Positions 52,589-59,909 of a stretch of 64,000 nt of DNA are shown here, piece by piece. Position 1 is the first letter of the stretch. Each line of letters begins with the position of its first letter. The position numbers and the translations under genes were made by a program. Origin of the DNA: Massilia sp. IC2-477. GTDB taxonomy: Bacteria; Pseudomonadota; Gammaproteobacteria; Burkholderiales; Burkholderiaceae_D. Under the pieces are notes generated by a model. The model had not been told where the DNA came from. It did no database searches and worked only from the letters and a program-made list of their open reading frames with translations. Location: the NCBI RefSeq assembly GCF_020707265.1, contig NZ_JAJFEQ010000002.1, positions 186,001 through 250,000 on the forward strand, written 5' to 3'.

Positions 52589-53494
52589 TTACTCACCCTT
52601 GATCTGCAGGGCGCGCTCATACAGGGCGTTCTTTTTGCGTCCGGTGATCTGCGCAGCCAGGTTGGCCGCCTGCTTGACCGAACATTCGGTCAGCAGGATC
52701 TGCAAGATGCGCTCCGCTTCCGCATCCTGCGCGTCCGTCTCCAGGGTCGCGCCTTCCACCAGCACCACGAACTCACCGCGCTCGCGGTGCTGGTCGGCCG
52801 TGACCCAGGCCCTTGCCTCGCTCAGCAGGCAGCGGTGCACTTCTTCGAACATCTTGCTCAGCTCGCGCGCGAACACCACCTGGCGGGTCGGCTCAAACAC
52901 GCTCATCAAGCCTTCGACGCAATCGACGATGCGATGCGGCGCTTCGTAGATGACGAGGGTCGAGGTTTCGCGCGCGAGCTCGGCCAGTGCGCTTTCGCGC
53001 TGCTTGGATTTTGCCGGCAGGAAGCCGACGAAATGGAAGCGGTCATTCACCAGTCCGCTTGCCGACAGGGCCGCGATCGCCGCCGACGGTCCCGGCAGCG
53101 GCACCACGTTCAGGCCTGCCTCACGCACGGCATCGACGATGCGCGCGCCCGGGTCGGATACGGCAGGCGTGCCGGCATCCGACACCAGGGCCACGCGCTG
53201 GCCGCCCTGCAGGCGCTCGACGATCTTGTCCGCGACTTCACGTTCGTTGTGCATGTGGGCGGCGATGGTCTGCTTCGACAGGCCGAAGCGCTGCAGCAGG
53301 GCGCCGGTCTTGCGCGTGTCCTCGCAGGCCACGACATCGGCGAGCGCCAGCAGGTGCAATGCGCGCAGCGTGATGTCGGTGACGTTGCCGATCGGTGTAG
53401 CCACGACATACAGCGTTGCGGTAGGATAGGACTGCTGGGCCGCTTCGCCCATGACGGGAAGCCGGGCGATGTCGATGGTCTGCTGTTCTGTCAT
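52589..53494 (-). CDS. rsmI: 16S rRNA (cytidine1402-2'-O)-methyltransferase
   Basis: A 301-residue SAM-dependent tetrapyrrole-methylase-fold enzyme that 2'-O-methylates C1402 in the decoding region of 16S rRNA. Signature blocks are LYVVATPIGNVTDITLRAL (about 26-44), ACEDTRKTGALLQRF (about 53-67), ALVSDAGTPAVSDPGARIV (about 97-115) and VVPLPGPSAAIAALSASG (about 123-140), and a C-terminal basic domain (ITGRKKNALYERAL). The start at 53494 matches family length; an upstream frame extension lacks family similarity. It is divergent from lpoA with only 11 bases between start codons, the same neighbour as in E. coli. Confidence 0.96.
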   Translation of the reverse strand: MTEQQTIDIARLPVMGEAAQQSYPTATLYVVATPIGNVTDITLRALHLLALADVVACEDTRKTGALLQRFGLSKQTIAAHMHNEREVADKIVERLQGGQRVALVSDAGTPAVSDPGARIVDAVREAGLNVVPLPGPSAAIAALSASGLVNDRFHFVGFLPAKSKQRESALAELARETSTLVIYEAPHRIVDCVEGLMSVFEPTRQVVFARELSKMFEEVHRCLLSEARAWVTADQHRERGEFVVLVEGATLETDAQDAEAERILQILLTECSVKQAANLAAQITGRKKNALYERALQIKGE

Positions 53495-53505
53495 AAGGGG
53501 TTCCG

Positions 53506-54777
53506 ATGCTGAAGAAAAAGAATATCCGGGCGCTGCTGCCAACTGCCGCATTCGGCCTGCTTGCGGCCGCATTGTCTGCTTGCAGTAGCACACCTTTGCC
53601 GCCCGACACCGGCTGCGGCGTACCGGGCGGATTGTGCGCGCCCGCCGCGACGAGTGCAAGTCCGCCGCCTGCCGAACCCAGCTATACACCCCCGCCGCCG
53701 GCCGCTCCCGTCCAGACCAATCCCATCGAGATCCTGCCGCCAACCGGTAGCCGTCCCCTCGCCGCCGACCTCAATCCTTCCGGCGCCCGCATCGCCCTGC
53801 TGCTGCCCCTGCAATCCGACGCGCTCGCGCAACCGGCCGAAGCAGTGCGCGCCGGCTTCATGGCCGGCTACGAACGCGACCGCGGCGGCGTGACGGTCAA
53901 CGTCATTCCCACCGGCGACTCCTCCCAGGCCACGCTCGACGCCTACGCACGCGCGGCCGAGCAGCACGATATCGTGGTCGGCCCGCTCGCGCGTCCGGCC
54001 GTGGCCGCACTGGCCACCAGCGGCGCCGTCACCCGGCCGACCATCGCCCTGAACCACCCGCAAACCAATGGACCGCTGCCGCGCCAGATGCTGGTGGTCG
54101 GCCTGTCGCTCGAAGACGAAGCACGCCAGGTGGCCGACTGGGCCGCCGCGGAACAGCCGGGCGCCCGCGCCCTGGTGCTGACCGGCAAAGCCGCATGGCA
54201 GCAGCGCCTGTCGGGCGCCTTCACGGCGCGCTGGGCCCAGCTGGGCCTGAACAACATGGTCGTCGAGCTGCCCAGCAGCGACGGCTACGTCGATGCCAAT
54301 GCCTTGGCCGAGCTGCGGTCGCGCATGCAGGTCGACCAGCCGCAGCTGGTGTTCGCCGCCCTCGACGCAGTGCAGCTGCGCCAGGTGCGCAGCGCCATCG
54401 GCACCTCGCTGCCGACCTACGGCACCGCCTCGATCAATCCGGGCCGCGATCCCGGGAGCGCCGCGCCGGAACTGGCCGGCGTGCGCATCCTCGACCTGCC
54501 CTGGGCCGTGCAGCCGGAACATCCGCTGGTGGCGAGCTATCCGCGCTGGGGCGATACCAGCAATGGCTACGATATGCAGCGCCTGTACGCGCTCGGCATC
54601 GACGCCTTCCGCATCGCACGCCAGCTGGCCCTGCGTCCCGACGGCGCCTTCGAGCTGGATGGCGTGACTGGGCGCCTGTCGGTGGACATGGGCGCCGGCG
54701 CGGGCGCCTTCCGCCGCGTCGAGACCGGCACCGTCTACCGCGACGGCGCTTTCGAAGCGGTCGCTTTCGGGCGCTGA
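53506..54777 (+). CDS. lpoA: penicillin-binding-protein activator LpoA, short form
   Basis: A 423-residue outer-membrane lipoprotein; the lipobox is LLAAALSACSS (Cys about residue 24). A Pro/Ser-rich linker (about 25-80) leads to the periplasmic-binding-protein-like C domain (about 85-420; IALLLPLQSDALAQPAEAVRAGFMAGY and VVGPLARPAVAAL). E. coli LpoA (about 680 residues) also has an N-terminal TPR domain that is absent here, as is common outside gammaproteobacteria. LpoA stimulates PBP1A transpeptidation across the periplasm. An AGGGG ribosome site precedes the ATG, and the gene heads the lpoA-yraN run; diaA further on has its own -10 element. Confidence 0.88.
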   Translation: MLKKKNIRALLPTAAFGLLAAALSACSSTPLPPDTGCGVPGGLCAPAATSASPPPAEPSYTPPPPAAPVQTNPIEILPPTGSRPLAADLNPSGARIALLLPLQSDALAQPAEAVRAGFMAGYERDRGGVTVNVIPTGDSSQATLDAYARAAEQHDIVVGPLARPAVAALATSGAVTRPTIALNHPQTNGPLPRQMLVVGLSLEDEARQVADWAAAEQPGARALVLTGKAAWQQRLSGAFTARWAQLGLNNMVVELPSSDGYVDANALAELRSRMQVDQPQLVFAALDAVQLRQVRSAIGTSLPTYGTASINPGRDPGSAAPELAGVRILDLPWAVQPEHPLVASYPRWGDTSNGYDMQRLYALGIDAFRIARQLALRPDGAFELDGVTGRLSVDMGAGAGAFRRVETGTVYRDGAFEAVAFGR

Positions 54778-54778
54778 C

Positions 54779-55135
54779 ATGTGGCACCTGCGCCTGTCAC
54801 CGCGGCAGGCCCAGGGCCGCGACTGGGAGCGGGCAGCCCTGCTCCACCTGAAACGCCACGGCCTGAAGCCGGTCGAAGAAAATTTCCGCTGCAAGGGCGG
54901 GGAAATCGACCTGGTCATGCGCGATGGCGATATCCTGGTGTTCGTCGAGGTGCGCCAGCGCGCCGGCAATGACTGCGGCGGCGCGGCCGCCAGCATCACC
55001 CCCGCCAAGATCCGCCGCCTGGTGCGTGCGGCGCAGGTGTACCTGTTGCGTTTTCCCGTCACCCCACCCTGCCGCTTCGACGTCGTCGCCATCGATGGCG
55101 ACCGTCTCGAATGGCTCAAGGATGTGATTAACTGA
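54779..55135 (+). CDS. yraN: YraN family (UPF0102) nuclease-like protein
   Basis: A 118-residue protein with the PD-(D/E)xK nuclease fold core: GRDWERAALLHLKRHGLKPVEENFRCKGGEIDLVMRDGDILVFVEVRQR (about 13-61), in which EIDLV and VFVEVR supply the acidic and basic active-site residues. Its cellular role is unsettled; the family has a Holliday-junction-resolvase-like fold. It begins one base after the lpoA stop and has the E. coli gene order (lpoA-yraN-diaA-dolP). Confidence 0.93.
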   Translation: MWHLRLSPRQAQGRDWERAALLHLKRHGLKPVEENFRCKGGEIDLVMRDGDILVFVEVRQRAGNDCGGAAASITPAKIRRLVRAAQVYLLRFPVTPPCRFDVVAIDGDRLEWLKDVIN

Positions 55136-55230
55136 TCAATTTGCCAAGCAGCCTCGCCGGCCGCCCTCAGCGGCCCCTTGAAATGTAAGCAATTTTTACG
55201 GTGGTTGCCCGAGCTGGGTTGCCACTGCAC

Positions 55231-55236
55231 TATAAT
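55231..55236 (+). promoter_or_regulatory. -10 element of diaA, possible leaderless start
   Basis: A consensus TATAAT at 55231-55236 lies only eight bases before the diaA ATG at 55245, so a transcript from it would start at or next to the start codon. A weak TTGCCC lies 20 bases upstream (55205-55210). Confidence 0.5.
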
Positions 55237-55244
55237 TCCCGGCT

Positions 55245-55838
55245 ATGAATACTCAACGCATCCTCGCTCACTTCCAGGAGAGCGCCGATCTCAAGATGAA
55301 GTCGGCAGCTGCCCTGGCACAACCCATTTCGCAGGCCGTGGAACTGATGTTCCATGCCCTGTCCAACGGCAACAAGATCCTGGCTTGCGGCAATGGCGGT
55401 TCTGCCGCCGACTGCCAGCACTTTGCTGCCGAGCTCGTCGGGCGCTTCGAGCGCGAGCGCTTCCCGCTGCCGGCGATCGCCCTGACCACCGACACCTCGA
55501 TCATGACGGCGGTCGGCAACGACTACAGCTTCAAGGAGATCTTCTCGAAGCAGGTGCAGGCCTTCGGCCAGGCAGGCGACATCCTGCTGGCGATCTCGAC
55601 TTCCGGCAATTCGGCCAACGTGCTGGCTGCGGTCGAGGCGGCGCTCGAGCGCGAGATGCGCATCGTCGCCTTCACCGGCAAGGACGGCGGCGCGCTGGCC
55701 AAGCTGCTGACCGACGCCGACATCCACATCAACGTGCCCCACGCACGCACCGCGCGCATCCAGGAAGTCCACCTGTGCGCGATTCACTGCATCTGCGACG
55801 GCATCGACGTCGCACTGTTCGGAGGAGAAGAGGAATGA
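55245..55838 (+). CDS. diaA: SIS-domain protein, DiaA/GmhA family
   Basis: A 197-residue sugar-isomerase (SIS) domain protein. Key block [38 protein letters not shown] (about 44-81) and [22 protein letters not shown] (about 109-130) are shared by phosphoheptose isomerase GmhA and the DnaA-binding replication-timing factor DiaA. The gene order rsmI-lpoA-yraN-diaA-dolP and length match E. coli DiaA (196 residues), which binds DnaA as a tetramer to regulate chromosome initiation. The ATG is preceded by a consensus -10 that could give a leaderless mRNA. Its stop overlaps the next ATG. Confidence 0.85.
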   Translation: MNTQRILAHFQESADLKMKSAAALAQPISQAVELMFHALSNGNKILACGNGGSAADCQHFAAELVGRFERERFPLPAIALTTDTSIMTAVGNDYSFKEIFSKQVQAFGQAGDILLAISTSGNSANVLAAVEAALEREMRIVAFTGKDGGALAKLLTDADIHINVPHARTARIQEVHLCAIHCICDGIDVALFGGEEE

Positions 55839-56467
55839 CCAACATGCGCCCGCTGGCCGGCCTGCTGTCGAAAATCGTACTGGGTACCGCACTGGCGGCT
55901 TCGCTGTCGGGCTGCGTCGCCATGGCCGTGGGTGGCGTCGCCACCGCCGCCCTGTCGGCGAATGACCGCCGCACCATCGGCATGCAGACCGAGGACAAGG
56001 CGATCAACGTCAAGGCCGAGATCAAGATGCAGCAGCTCACCGGCGAGAACGGCCACATCAACGTCACCAGCTACAACCGCAAGGTGCTGCTGACCGGCGA
56101 AGTGCGCGACGAAGCCATGAAGCAGGCGGCCGAGCGCGAAGTGCGCGCGATCGACAACGTGGTCTCGGTGATCAACGAACTGGAAATCGCCGGTCCGTCG
56201 AGCTACACCTCGCGTTCCAGCGACGCCCTGATCACCACCAAGGTCAAGGCCAGCCTGGTCGACAAGAAAACCATTTCGGCAACCTCGGTGAAAGTCACCA
56301 CCGAGCGCGGCGTGGTCTACCTGCAGGGTCTCGTCACCCCGCGCGAAGGCAATATCGCCGCCGATGTCGCCAAGGGCGTGGCGGGCGTGACCCGCGTCGT
56401 CAAGATCTTCGAGTACATCGCCGAGGAAGACCCGCGCGCCAACCAGGCTGCGCCAAGCCAGAGCTAA
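55835..56467 (+). CDS. dolP: BON-domain outer-membrane lipoprotein DolP
   Basis: A 210-residue lipoprotein; the lipobox is ASLSGC (Cys about residue 27). Two BON domains follow: about 47-115 ([13 protein letters not shown]...[33 protein letters not shown]) and about 123-195 ([61 protein letters not shown]). E. coli DolP (YraP) binds anionic phospholipids at the division site and supports outer-membrane integrity. The ATG overlaps the diaA stop by four bases. A strong terminator follows. Confidence 0.94.
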   Translation: MTNMRPLAGLLSKIVLGTALAASLSGCVAMAVGGVATAALSANDRRTIGMQTEDKAINVKAEIKMQQLTGENGHINVTSYNRKVLLTGEVRDEAMKQAAEREVRAIDNVVSVINELEIAGPSSYTSRSSDALITTKVKASLVDKKTISATSVKVTTERGVVYLQGLVTPREGNIAADVAKGVAGVTRVVKIFEYIAEEDPRANQAAPSQS

Positions 56468-56473
56468 GCCTCA

Positions 56474-56503
56474 ACGGCAGGACTGCGGTCCTGCCGTTTT
56501 TTT
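56474..56503 (+). terminator. Rho-independent terminator after dolP
   Basis: ACGGCAGGAC / GTCCTGCCGT form a perfect 10-bp stem with a TGCG loop (56474-56497), followed by a run of T to 56503. It closes the lpoA-to-dolP transcript. Confidence 0.92.
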
Positions 56504-56516
56504 ATCCGCATCCGCC

Positions 56517-57035
56517 ATGACCTCTTCCAAACCCTCCCGTCCCTGGATCAAGCCGGCCGCCGCCTGTGCGCTGGTACTGGCGCTGGGCGGCATCGGCTAC
56601 ACCGCCTTCAACAAGGGCACGCCGGCGCCGAACGTCACCTTCATCAGCATCAGCGGCGACAAGATCAGTACCGAGTCCCTGCGCGGCAAGGTGGTGATGG
56701 TGAACTTCTGGGCGACCTCCTGCGTCACCTGCGTCAAGGAGATGCCGCAGATGGTCGAGACCTACAACAAGTACAAGGGACAGGGCCTGGAGTTCGTGGC
56801 GGTGGCAATGCAGTACGACCCGCCCAACTACGTGCTGAACTTCACCGAGACGCGCAAGCTGCCGTTCAAGGTGGCGATCGACTCGGCCGGCGACATCGCC
56901 AAACAGTTCGGCGACGTCAGCCTGACCCCGACCACCTTCGTGATCGACAAGAACGGCAAGATCATCAAGCAGTACGTCGGCGAGCCGGATTTCCCGACCC
57001 TGCACAAGCTGCTCGAGAAAGAGCTGGCCTCTTAA
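56517..57035 (+). CDS. TlpA/ResA-type membrane-anchored thioredoxin
   Basis: A 172-residue thioredoxin-like protein with an N-terminal membrane anchor (AAACALVLALGGIGYTAF, about 15-32) and a periplasmic domain. The active site is FWATSCVTCVKEMPQM (CxxC, about residues 64-67), with the cis-Pro in SLTPTTFVIDKNG (about 135-147). TlpA/ResA proteins reduce disulfides outside the cytoplasm, for example apocytochrome c. The neighbouring paaI and dolP genes give no specific partner. It starts 13 bases after the terminator. Confidence 0.92.
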   Translation: MTSSKPSRPWIKPAAACALVLALGGIGYTAFNKGTPAPNVTFISISGDKISTESLRGKVVMVNFWATSCVTCVKEMPQMVETYNKYKGQGLEFVAVAMQYDPPNYVLNFTETRKLPFKVAIDSAGDIAKQFGDVSLTPTTFVIDKNGKIIKQYVGEPDFPTLHKLLEKELAS

Positions 57036-57043
57036 GCCTTCGC

Positions 57044-57463
57044 TTATTTGGGATAGAGAATCATTTGCGTGCAGCGGAACAGGGCGATGGTCTTGCCGCT
57101 GTCCTTGTCCGTGACCGTCGCATCCCAGACCTGGGTGGTGCGGCCCAGGTGCGCGGCGGTCGCCACCACGGCGATGGTGCCCTGGCGTGCGGTGCCCAGG
57201 TGGTTCGATTTCAGTTCGATTGTCGTGAAGTTCTGCGCGCCTTCCGGCAGGTGGGCAACGCAGGCGTAACCGGCCGCGGTATCGGCCAGCGTGACCACGC
57301 TGCCGGCATGCAGGTAGCCGTTCGGGGCCAGCAGCTGGGGCGTGATCGGCAGCTCCGCGCAGACGCGGCCTTCAGCCACTTCGGTGATCTGGATGCCGAG
57401 GTGGCCGGGGAGGAAGGACTTGCCGAATTCGTTGAAGGATTCTGGGGTGTATTTCGGGTTCAC
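57044..57463 (-). CDS. PaaI-type hotdog thioesterase
   Basis: About 139 residues, a single hotdog domain. It has GYLHAGSVVTLADTAAGYAC (about 46-65, with catalytic Asp and Gln-like region) and TTIELKSNHLGTARQGTIAV, typical of PaaI/YdiI-type acyl-CoA thioesterases that release CoA from aryl or acyl-CoA. The GTG at 57463 is chosen because the residues before it are encoded by a repeat (the frame reads RRRPEPNS) and not conserved protein. It is convergent with the thioredoxin gene. Confidence 0.85.
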   Translation of the reverse strand: MNPKYTPESFNEFGKSFLPGHLGIQITEVAEGRVCAELPITPQLLAPNGYLHAGSVVTLADTAAGYACVAHLPEGAQNFTTIELKSNHLGTARQGTIAVVATAAHLGRTTQVWDATVTDKDSGKTIALFRCTQMILYPK

Positions 57464-57550
57464 GGTGTTGTCGCTTTGATGGCAAAAGCGGGATCGTACA
57501 CTGTGCGTCAATATCGTGCAGGCTTGGGTTAGTGGCTGAGCGACGGAATT

Positions 57551-57671
57551 GGGTTCCGGCCTTCGCCGGAACGACGTGCTTAGGCGAGTGGCCACAACAG
57601 TCGGACTTGACCTCTAGCCTCAAGACCGTCATCCCGGCGCAGGCGGGAATAATGCCACTGGCATTATTCCC
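57551..57671. repeat. inverted pair of a second REP-like family with a perfect hairpin
   Basis: GTTCCGGC/GCCGGAAC (57553-57572, loop CTTC) and an inverse-oriented unit CCGTCATCCCGGCGCAGGCGGGAATAATG (57626-57654) face each other. An adjoining 12-bp perfect hairpin, GGGAATAATGCC/GGCATTATTCCC with a 3-base loop, spans 57645-57671. Frames read through it give IPACAGMT and VVPAKAGTQ, well-known signatures of such repeats mistaken for proteins. It fills the gap between paaI and the helicase. Confidence 0.75.
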
Positions 57672-57692
57672 TCCAATTTCGCACCGCAACCT

Positions 57693-59681
57693 TTAACGCC
57701 TGCGCTTGCCCCCACCCGAGGACCCACCCCGCTGCCGCGCCGCCGCATTCTGCTGCTGCAGCATCGAATCGACCCGTTCCGACGCCTCGCGCGCCAGTTG
57801 CTGCGCCAGTTCGATGCTCGGAAAGTGTTCCGGCTCCCGGTAGCCCAGCCAGGCGTAGGCCGAGTACATGCGGCAGGTGTCCTCGACCTCCTGCAGGTTC
57901 ATGTAATAGAGCTCCTGGGTCGGCGGCGCCAGCTTGCAGACCTTTTTCTTGGCCAGCGACAGCGCCCAATGCTCCCAGGCGCTTTGCAGCACCGGCACCC
58001 GGGTCGAGATCGGCACCAGGGACAGCATGAACTTCTCCGCCACCGACAAGGGCAGCGTGTCGAGCCACTCGGCGCGCTCGTTCTGTTCTTCGGTGATGCG
58101 CGGGTAGAAGAAGCCGTCCGGCACGTCGATGTTGTGCACGAAGCGGCGCAGCAGTTTCACCAAGGAGGTCTCGCCCGTCACCGACGAGATGCGGTGCAGC
58201 TGCTCGAGCGAAGGCGCGACCGCGAAGCCGGTAGCGGCCACCGGCGGAATCTTTTCCTTCATGAGCGCGCGCATCACCTCGTGGGTGTCGTCGTCGTAGC
58301 CGGCGACGAAGCCTTCCTCGTGCACGCCATAGCGCCCGGCACGGCCGGCGATCTGCTTGGCCAGCGCGGCCGAGATCTCTTCTTCCTCGACCCCGTTGTA
58401 CTTGACCGTGGTCGTCATCACGATGCGTGCGATCGGCATGTTCAGGCCCATCGCCAGCGCGTCGGTGCCGACCACGATGTCGGCCTGCCCTTCGCGGAAG
58501 CGCTCGGCCTGGGCGCGCCGCACTTCCGGCGACAGGTTGCCGTACACGGTGGCCACCGACAGGCCCTTCTCGGTGATCATGTCGCGCCACATCAGCACAT
58601 CGCGGCGCGAGAAAGCGATGACGGCGTCGCCGCGCCGTAGGTTGCCGAGTTTGCGCACGGGCGACGGCTCCATCGCCAGCGGCGCCATGCGTTTCAGTAC
58701 ATGGACTTCCAGCGACACCTCCAGGCGCTCGGCCAGGGCCTCGATCGCGCGCCGTGCTTCCGGCGCCCCGACCAAGAACACGGTGGCGGCCGGCGCGCCG
58801 CACACGGCGGCGGTCCAGGCGGCGCCGCGGTCGCGGTCGGCCAGCATCTGGATCTCGTCAATCACCGCCACCTCGACCGGCTTCTTCGTATCGAGCATCT
58901 CGACGGTGCTGGCGACGTGGGTCGCGCCTTCGGCGACACGGCGCTCTTCGCCGGTGATCAGGCTGACCTTGATCTCCTTGCCATGCGGGCGCGCCTCCTG
59001 CAGGCGCTCGTAGTTTTCCAGCGCCAGCAGGCGCAGCGGCGCGAGGTAGACGCCGCTCGCGGCCTTGGCCAGCGCTTCCATCGCGCGGTGGGTCTTGCCC
59101 GAATTGGTGGGACCGAGCAGGGCGACGAACTTGCGCTGCATCTTGCTGGCCACCTCGAAGGATTCCGGGTACTCGGCCAGGTTGATGCTTTCCTTGGTGC
59201 GCGCGGCGTGACGCTCTTCCTGCTCGCGCTCGACCGCGTGGGTCAGGCGCTGCGAGATGCGCTGGAAGACGTATTCGGCCGGTTCCGAGGTTTCCAGTTC
59301 GTCGAGCACGTGCAGGAACAGCATCGGGTCCCAGCCGAATTCGTCGGCTTCTTCGGCGATGTCGCGCACGAAGTCCTCGGCCTCGGTCTGCAGCTGCTCG
59401 ATGGCGTCGGGGGTCGCGCGCTCTTCGAGCAGGTCGCGGCGCGCCAGCATGTCCATCTTGCGCCACTTGCTCGGCTTGGCCAGCACGCCGCGCGACGGCA
59501 CCAGGCGGTAGGGCACGCGCAGGCCTTCGTAGCGCACCTCGCCCGAGAAACGCAGGAAGACGCGGCCTTCCATCTTGACCAGTTCGATGCCGCGTTCGGG
59601 GAAGTCGAGCTCGCGCTCGAGGAAGGCGTCGTCGCCGGTATCGCTGTCGGTGTCGGATGGGTCGTTGCGGGGCTGGCTCAT
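57693..59681 (-). CDS. SUV3-like DExH RNA helicase
   Basis: About 662 residues, a superfamily-2 helicase of the SUV3 group. Walker A is LLGPTNSGKTHRAMEAL (about 186-202), motif II is DEIQML (about 273-278), motif III-like FLVGAPEA (about 298-305), motif V VVGTDALAMGLNMPI (about 396-410), and motif VI QIAGRAGRYG (about 442-451). GPTNSGKT with DEIQ rather than DEAD/DEAH is the SUV3 hallmark; SUV3 works with polynucleotide phosphorylase or the mitochondrial degradosome. An N-terminal helical domain of about 180 residues precedes it and a Gly/Arg tail follows. The ATG at 59681 is preferred over a longer frame whose first 39 residues look non-conserved. Confidence 0.88.
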   Translation of the reverse strand: MSQPRNDPSDTDSDTGDDAFLERELDFPERGIELVKMEGRVFLRFSGEVRYEGLRVPYRLVPSRGVLAKPSKWRKMDMLARRDLLEERATPDAIEQLQTEAEDFVRDIAEEADEFGWDPMLFLHVLDELETSEPAEYVFQRISQRLTHAVEREQEERHAARTKESINLAEYPESFEVASKMQRKFVALLGPTNSGKTHRAMEALAKAASGVYLAPLRLLALENYERLQEARPHGKEIKVSLITGEERRVAEGATHVASTVEMLDTKKPVEVAVIDEIQMLADRDRGAAWTAAVCGAPAATVFLVGAPEARRAIEALAERLEVSLEVHVLKRMAPLAMEPSPVRKLGNLRRGDAVIAFSRRDVLMWRDMITEKGLSVATVYGNLSPEVRRAQAERFREGQADIVVGTDALAMGLNMPIARIVMTTTVKYNGVEEEEISAALAKQIAGRAGRYGVHEEGFVAGYDDDTHEVMRALMKEKIPPVAATGFAVAPSLEQLHRISSVTGETSLVKLLRRFVHNIDVPDGFFYPRITEEQNERAEWLDTLPLSVAEKFMLSLVPISTRVPVLQSAWEHWALSLAKKKVCKLAPPTQELYYMNLQEVEDTCRMYSAYAWLGYREPEHFPSIELAQQLAREASERVDSMLQQQNAAARQRGGSSGGGKRRR

Positions 59682-59832
59682 TGGCGGAAAGCTTGTCCTG
59701 TTGTTGTCACGGTTACCACTATAGCGCGGCGTGGCGCGGGCGCGCGCCCGCGAACGCCGCTGCCCCTGGCGCGGGGCCCCTGGTCTTTCCTTGGACAAAA
59801 ACCAACAGTCATTCAGGGCTTGCGAATGTTAC

Positions 59833-59861
59833 TTGCCCGTAAGAAATTATTAAACTATAGT
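59833..59861 (+). promoter_or_regulatory. promoter of the kinase-HD-GYP operon
   Basis: TTGCCC (59833-59838), a 17-base spacer and TATAGT (59856-59861) give a good sigma-70 match about 48 bases before the histidine kinase ATG. The intervening leader is short and shows no further feature. Confidence 0.6.
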
Positions 59862-59909
59862 CTGTAGCTCACAAGCGAGCCGCTGTCGTGGGCTAACCGG
59901 ATTATCACA

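Noticed and set aside
57463..57595. An N-terminal extension of the PaaI thioesterase
   Set aside because: The extra 44 residues read through a repeat; the GTG at 57463 starts where family similarity begins.
57372..57689. A 105-codon minus-strand frame containing IPACAGMT and VVPAKAGTQ
   Set aside because: These strings are translations of dispersed hairpin repeats, not of a gene.
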